Shown here: piece after piece, positions 60,425-64,000 of the stretch | How the letters are laid out: the number at the start of each line of letters is the position of its first letter | How positions within the stretch are numbered: position 1 is the stretch's first letter | NCBI GenBank assembly: GCA_965212125.1 | Contig: OZ243045.1 | Span: 1-64,000, forward strand | From: CAYRJD01 sp965212125 | GTDB taxonomy: Bacteria > Actinomycetota > Acidimicrobiia > Acidimicrobiales > Poriferisodalaceae | Direction: 5' to 3' | DNA: 64,000 nt | Position numbers and translations under genes: made by a program | Notes under the pieces: generated by a model | Database searches by the model: none | What the model saw: only the letters and a program-made list of their open reading frames with translations | What the model was told of the DNA's origin: nothing

Positions 60425-61647
60425 AGCCCCGACTCGCGAAACTGCTTCACGCAATTTGGTATCTCCGCCAGCGCGTGCTCGATCTCCCACGGCTCGGTGC
60501 ACCAACCCAACGACAACCGCAACGATCCCGCCGCGGCCGCGTTGCTGTATTGCATCGCCGACAGCACGTGGCTCGGCTCCATGGCGCCCGATGAGCAAGA
60601 CGCCGCCGCCGATGCCATCACGTCGCAGCGGTCAAGCAGCACCAACAGCGCCTCGGTCTGCACGTCTTTTATTAGCAGCTGACACATGCCTGCCGCCACG
60701 TCGGTCGTGTTCGGATCTACGCTCAATCGGCAGTCCGCAATAGCGTCGGTCAGCCCTTCCGCCAGACGATCCCGCAGCTCCCCGAGCCGCTTGATGTCGT
60801 CCGTTCGGGTTTCGTTCAGCTCCGCAAACGCCGCACCAAATGCGACTATGCCCGCGGTGTTGTGGGTGCCGCTGCGGCGATCGGCTTCTTGGCCGCCGCC
60901 TAGCAGCTGGGCGGTCAGATCGCCGGCGGACGATCGCACCGCCAGCACGCCGACACCCTTGGGTCCGCCGAACTTGTGTCCGCTCAGGCTCAGCAGATCG
61001 GCGCGCTGAACGCTGGCTGGCGGGGTGGTCCAGTTCACGCCCTGCACCGCGTCGGTGTGCAGCTTCGCAGTCGGGGCGTGAGCGGCGATCACATCGGCTA
61101 TCGCATCAAGGTCATTGATCACGCCGGTCTCGTTGTTTGACAGCATCGCCGACACCAGCCCAACCGGCGGCCCGGCCTCGGGCTGAAGCTGCTGCGCCAG
61201 ATGCTCCAGGTCAACCTGCCCGTTGGGATGCACGTTCACGGTGCGCCCGCCGCCAGCAAGCACTGGCTCAAGCACGGCGTGGTGTTCGGTCGCCGGGCAC
61301 AGCGCCACGGTGTCGGTGGCTGCGGTTATGCCGCGGATCGCCAGGTTGTCCGCTTCGGTGCCGCCGGCGGTGAAGACAATGTCGTGCGGGCTGAAGCTCA
61401 GAGCGTCTGCGACTACTTCACGGGCGTCGTCAATTGCTCGGCGGGCGGTGCGAGCCATTTTGTGAGCGCCGGAAGGGTTGCCGAAATTGGCTTGGAGATA
61501 GGGCTGCATGGCTTCAACTGCGGCTGGTCGCATCGGCGTTGAGGCGGCGCAGTCGAGATAGGCGGGGCGTGCGTGAGTGGGGCGCGCTTCGGTGTGCCTT
61601 GCTTCGGCGTGCCGCGCTTGCGTGGGCTCGGATTGGGGCGCAACCAT
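60421..61647 (-). CDS. Cysteine desulfurase (NifS/IscS family)
   Basis: PLP enzyme moving cysteine sulfur to an acceptor. The PLP lysine is K225 in LSGHKFGGPKG; the catalytic Cys is C351 in SAAASCSSGA; GGTEADNLAI and HTDAVQGV are conserved. The first 28 residues are an Ala/Arg/His/Thr repeat (ARHAEARHTEARPTHARPA), a low-complexity tail. It is translationally coupled to mnmA (GTGA overlap), so its main job is probably tRNA thiolation. A role as selenocysteine lyase for the UGSC protein is possible but has no support beyond presence in the same window. Confidence 0.92.
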   Translation of the reverse strand: MVAPQSEPTQARHAEARHTEARPTHARPAYLDCAASTPMRPAAVEAMQPYLQANFGNPSGAHKMARTARRAIDDAREVVADALSFSPHDIVFTAGGTEADNLAIRGITAATDTVALCPATEHHAVLEPVLAGGGRTVNVHPNGQVDLEHLAQQLQPEAGPPVGLVSAMLSNNETGVINDLDAIADVIAAHAPTAKLHTDAVQGVNWTTPPASVQRADLLSLSGHKFGGPKGVGVLAVRSSAGDLTAQLLGGGQEADRRSGTHNTAGIVAFGAAFAELNETRTDDIKRLGELRDRLAEGLTDAIADCRLSVDPNTTDVAAGMCQLLIKDVQTEALLVLLDRCDVMASAAASCSSGAMEPSHVLSAMQYSNAAAAGSLRLSLGWCTEPWEIEHALAEIPNCVKQFRESGL

Positions 61648-61708
61648 AACTGTGAGGTTATTGGCTGGTTATTAGCGGATTGCTAGCGCCCTCTGGCACG
61701 ATGGTGGC

Positions 61709-62665
61709 GTGAGTGATGCGGCGTACGGGCCGGCGACATACGGAGACGACTTCGCAGACGTTTATGACGACTGGTACTGCGACGTGTCTGACGTGGAAGC
61801 GACCGCCGACACCATTGAGGAACTGCTGCGGGCGAGCGGCGACGGGTCTGCCGCAACCAGCGACGCCACCCGCACCGATGGCGGCCGTGTGCTGGAGCTT
61901 GGGGTTGGGACGGGTCGGCTGGCGCTAGCGATAGCGGCCAAGGGAATCGCCATCGACGGCATTGATTCTTCGGCTGCGATGTTGGATCGCCTGGCCGCCA
62001 AAGATCCGCAGGGAACCGTCGGCCGACTGCTGGGAGATTTCGGGACGGAAGACTTTGCTGGCGATCTTGGGGAGGACCTTGGCGCGCCCGGGCCATACCG
62101 AGTTGTGTTCGCTGCGTACAACACGTTTTTTAATCTGGCTAGCGAGCAGGCTCAGCTCCGCTGCTTGCGCTCGGTGAGTCGGCGGCTGGAGTCCGACGGG
62201 TGTCTGGTGATTGAGGCTTTTCTGCCGGCTGAAGTCGAGGAAGCTGAAGCTGCCGTCAACAACGCAACCGCCGCCGGCAGTGCCACCTCGCCCAACTGGC
62301 CACAAGTTGAAACTCGCCGCCTCGGTCAATCTCTGCTGCTGAACGTAAGCGTGCTTGATGCCAAACAACAGCTGGTGCGCGGCCGACACATTGAAGTCCG
62401 GCTAGACCCCGCCGACAACACAACCGACAACACCGCCAGTGACATCGCAGCCGCCGACAGCGTGGCTAACATCGTAAGCATCCGATCGTGGCAGATCCGT
62501 TATCTCAGCCCCAGCCAGCTTGATGAGCTGGCCACCCGTGCTGGATTAGTGCTAACGCAGCGATGGGCCGATTGGCAGCGAAGCCCATTTGATGCCGCCG
62601 GCACGAAACACGTTTCGGTTTACAAGCTTGCCCAACCGGGCACGCAAAACTCCAACACGCAATAA
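61709..62665 (+). CDS. Class I SAM-dependent methyltransferase
   Basis: 318 residues with a Rossmann methyltransferase fold: SAM motif VLELGVGTGRLALAIA at about residue 62, GIDSSAAMLDRLAAKDP and a strand with FAAYNTFFNLASEQAQ. The C-terminal half has Asn/Thr/Asp-rich spacers (LDPADNTTDNTASDI). No substrate motif is recognised. GTG 61709; divergent from the desulfurase gene and 15 bp upstream of the SRPBCC-kinase fusion, with which it may form an operon. Confidence 0.85.
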   Translation: MSDAAYGPATYGDDFADVYDDWYCDVSDVEATADTIEELLRASGDGSAATSDATRTDGGRVLELGVGTGRLALAIAAKGIAIDGIDSSAAMLDRLAAKDPQGTVGRLLGDFGTEDFAGDLGEDLGAPGPYRVVFAAYNTFFNLASEQAQLRCLRSVSRRLESDGCLVIEAFLPAEVEEAEAAVNNATAAGSATSPNWPQVETRRLGQSLLLNVSVLDAKQQLVRGRHIEVRLDPADNTTDNTASDIAAADSVANIVSIRSWQIRYLSPSQLDELATRAGLVLTQRWADWQRSPFDAAGTKHVSVYKLAQPGTQNSNTQ

Positions 62666-62680
62666 AAAAGCAGGACAACA

Positions 62681-63868
62681 ATGAGGCTTGATGTAACGAT
62701 CAATTTGCCCGCCTCACCCGAGGAGGTCTGGGAGAACGTTTCGGATCTGTCGCGCAGCATCACCTGGACGGACGACAAAAACCGAGCGACCTTCACATCG
62801 GACACCACCGAGGGCGTTGGCACCACGCTGACAGGCAAGTTTCGGCTCGGTCCGCTTTCCGCGACCGATCACATCACCGTGACCGAATGGCAGTCGCCGT
62901 CGGCCCCGCCGCAAGCCGCCGCCGGGCAAAGCGCGGGCGAGCAAGACGTGGACGCGCCGACCGCCGTCATCGGCGTCGCGCATTCGGGTTCCATCACAGG
63001 CGAGAGTCGCCACACGCTGACCAAGTCCGAGGACGGCACTCTGGTTAAAAGCACCGGAAATCTGCGCCTGCCGTGGTGGATGGGCGGCGCTATTGCCGCG
63101 CCTATTACCTCACGCATGCTGCAGCGGGTGTTGGTGCAAAGGATTCGCCGCCTGCGTGTGCAACTAATGGAGAGCAACGAGACCGAAGCGCCCGACCAAC
63201 CTGGCGCTCTGATCGGCCGGGGTCAAAACACAGAGGTGCGAAGTTTCGGCAGGCATGCCATCCGCATCAGCCTGCGGGAAGACGACCTGAGCCACGAGGC
63301 CAATGCGATGTCGCATGTGGGGCAGCACGGTTTTCCCGCGCCCAAGCTGATCAGTCAGCCCGATCAGTCTTCGATTGTGATGGAGCGTTTGAACGGCCCC
63401 ACCATGCTGCAAGACATCACGGCCAAGCCGTGGCTGCTGCCCCGCCACGCCAAGGCGCTAGCGGCGCTTCATCACCAGCTTGGTGCGATTGAGGCGCCGG
63501 ATGCCTGGACGCAGGTGAGCGCCGGGTCGAGCGTTTGTCATCTGGACATGCACCCCGACAATGTGAAGGTCACGCGCGGCGGATTGGTCGTGATCGACTG
63601 GTCGAGCGCAGCGCGAGGTGATGCGGCTTTTGATGCTGCGCTCACGTATGTGACGCTGCGCACCACGCCTTATGCGGCCGGGGCGATGGCGCGTGCGATG
63701 GTGGCAGGGTTTAGGCGTCAGTTTGCGCAGGCGTTTTTGAGGGCGTTTGGCACTAGCGACATCATGCTGCACTTGCGCAGTGCGGCCGAGTTGCGACTGC
63801 TTGATCCGAACTTGCTGACGACCGAACGTGAGTCGGTGTTTGCGCTGGCGCGGGGCGAGCTGGAATAA
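62681..63868 (+). CDS. SRPBCC domain fused to aminoglycoside phosphotransferase-like kinase
   Basis: A two-domain protein of 395 residues. Residues 1-160 are an SRPBCC ligand-binding domain (MRLDVTINLPASPEEVWENVSD, then STGNLRLPWWMGGAIAAPI). Residues 175-395 are an APH-like kinase: glycine-rich IGRGQNTEVRSFG, catalytic HLDMHPDN at 287-294 (H287, D289, N294) and the metal motif IDWSSA with D306. A low-complexity insert lies at about 71-94. The fusion suggests that a bound hydrophobic ligand regulates, or is the target of, the phosphotransferase. Substrate unknown; antibiotic resistance is not implied. Confidence 0.8.
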   Translation: MRLDVTINLPASPEEVWENVSDLSRSITWTDDKNRATFTSDTTEGVGTTLTGKFRLGPLSATDHITVTEWQSPSAPPQAAAGQSAGEQDVDAPTAVIGVAHSGSITGESRHTLTKSEDGTLVKSTGNLRLPWWMGGAIAAPITSRMLQRVLVQRIRRLRVQLMESNETEAPDQPGALIGRGQNTEVRSFGRHAIRISLREDDLSHEANAMSHVGQHGFPAPKLISQPDQSSIVMERLNGPTMLQDITAKPWLLPRHAKALAALHHQLGAIEAPDAWTQVSAGSSVCHLDMHPDNVKVTRGGLVVIDWSSAARGDAAFDAALTYVTLRTTPYAAGAMARAMVAGFRRQFAQAFLRAFGTSDIMLHLRSAAELRLLDPNLLTTERESVFALARGELE

Positions 63869-63900
63869 CGGGCTAGGGCTGGCGGGTTAGGGCTGGTGGC

Positions 63901-64000
63901 TCAGGGCTGTTCGATCGCCTGGCTCAGCAACTGCTCAGCGGCGGTGTAAGCGTCAATCTGACCGGCTTCTAGCTGGCGTTTGATGTCGCTGCCGGCGGGG
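63901..64000 (-). CDS. C-terminal fragment of a minus-strand gene
   Basis: Reading leftward from the window edge, the last 32 codons encode PAGSDIKRQLEAGQIDAYTA and AEQLLSQAIEQP and end in TGA. A helical, Gln/Glu-rich C-terminus; the family cannot be named from this piece. Confidence 0.5.
   Translation of the reverse strand, partial: PAGSDIKRQLEAGQIDAYTAAEQLLSQAIEQP

Noticed and set aside
61709..63868. Aminoglycoside resistance operon
   Set aside because: The kinase domain is APH-like only in its general motifs and is fused to SRPBCC; nothing points to an antibiotic as substrate.

Overview
The window is a stretch of chromosome from a GC-rich actinobacterium, most plausibly a member of the Acidimicrobiia or a close relative (inference). 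The evidence is actinobacterial synteny from homoserine dehydrogenase to ATP synthase (the order hom, thrC, rho, rpmE, prfA, prmC, sua5, wecA-like, atpI, atpBEFHAGDC is the one known from Mycobacterium tuberculosis Rv1294-Rv1311), F420/flavin luciferase-like oxidoreductases, many GTG and TTG starts, and secreted proteins with cell-wall-binding repeat 2 (CWB2). No rRNA, tRNA or CRISPR array was recognised.

Layout. 1-3380: a metal (probably zinc) uptake locus, with a truncated lipoprotein divergent from an ABC ATPase across a perfect palindrome, a tiny zinc-ribbon protein, and a Fur/Zur-type regulator. 3481-6187: acyl-CoA dehydrogenase and methylmalonate-semialdehyde dehydrogenase (valine-type catabolism). 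6202-14589: a CWB2 surface protein, a luciferase-like enzyme, a nitroreductase-SRPBCC fusion, a DapC-like aminotransferase, NIPSNAP and HpaI-aldolase genes, and an AIM24-like protein. 14633-16990: a tightly coupled three-gene operon whose last gene is read through an in-frame TGA followed by a hairpin with the form of a bacterial SECIS. The protein contains Sec-Gly-Ser-Cys and belongs to the UGSC (seleno)protein family. 16979-20040: hemB, an SCP2-like protein, a nitroreductase and an SDR. 20076-24267: two tandem CWB2 paralogues. 24393-28226: an MBL hydrolase, a P450-DyP peroxidase pair and a YbjQ protein.

28.4-32.0 kb is a visibly A+T-richer island carrying a GHKL ATPase, a PD-(D/E)XK endonuclease and an adenine methyltransferase: a restriction-modification module with an unusual ATPase partner. 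32198-38806: two divergent PLP aminotransferases, an MFS carrier, a secreted esterase and a zinc-type dehydrogenase.

38824-58310 is the conserved actinobacterial backbone, with surprises. The protein in the rho position keeps the RNA-binding domain but has lost the Walker A lysine and the C-terminal ATPase motifs. thrB is absent. PrmC is fused to a Sua5/TsaC domain, and RpiB is fused to serine hydroxymethyltransferase. 58357-64000: hisI, a small membrane protein, mnmA with its cysteine desulfurase (tRNA 2-thiouridine), a methyltransferase, an SRPBCC-kinase fusion and the end of one more gene.

Across the whole window, short tandem duplications (12-18 bp) lie in spacers and inside genes, and Ala/Gly/Ser-rich inserts sit inside otherwise conserved enzymes. 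This suggests a genome shaped by replication slippage.
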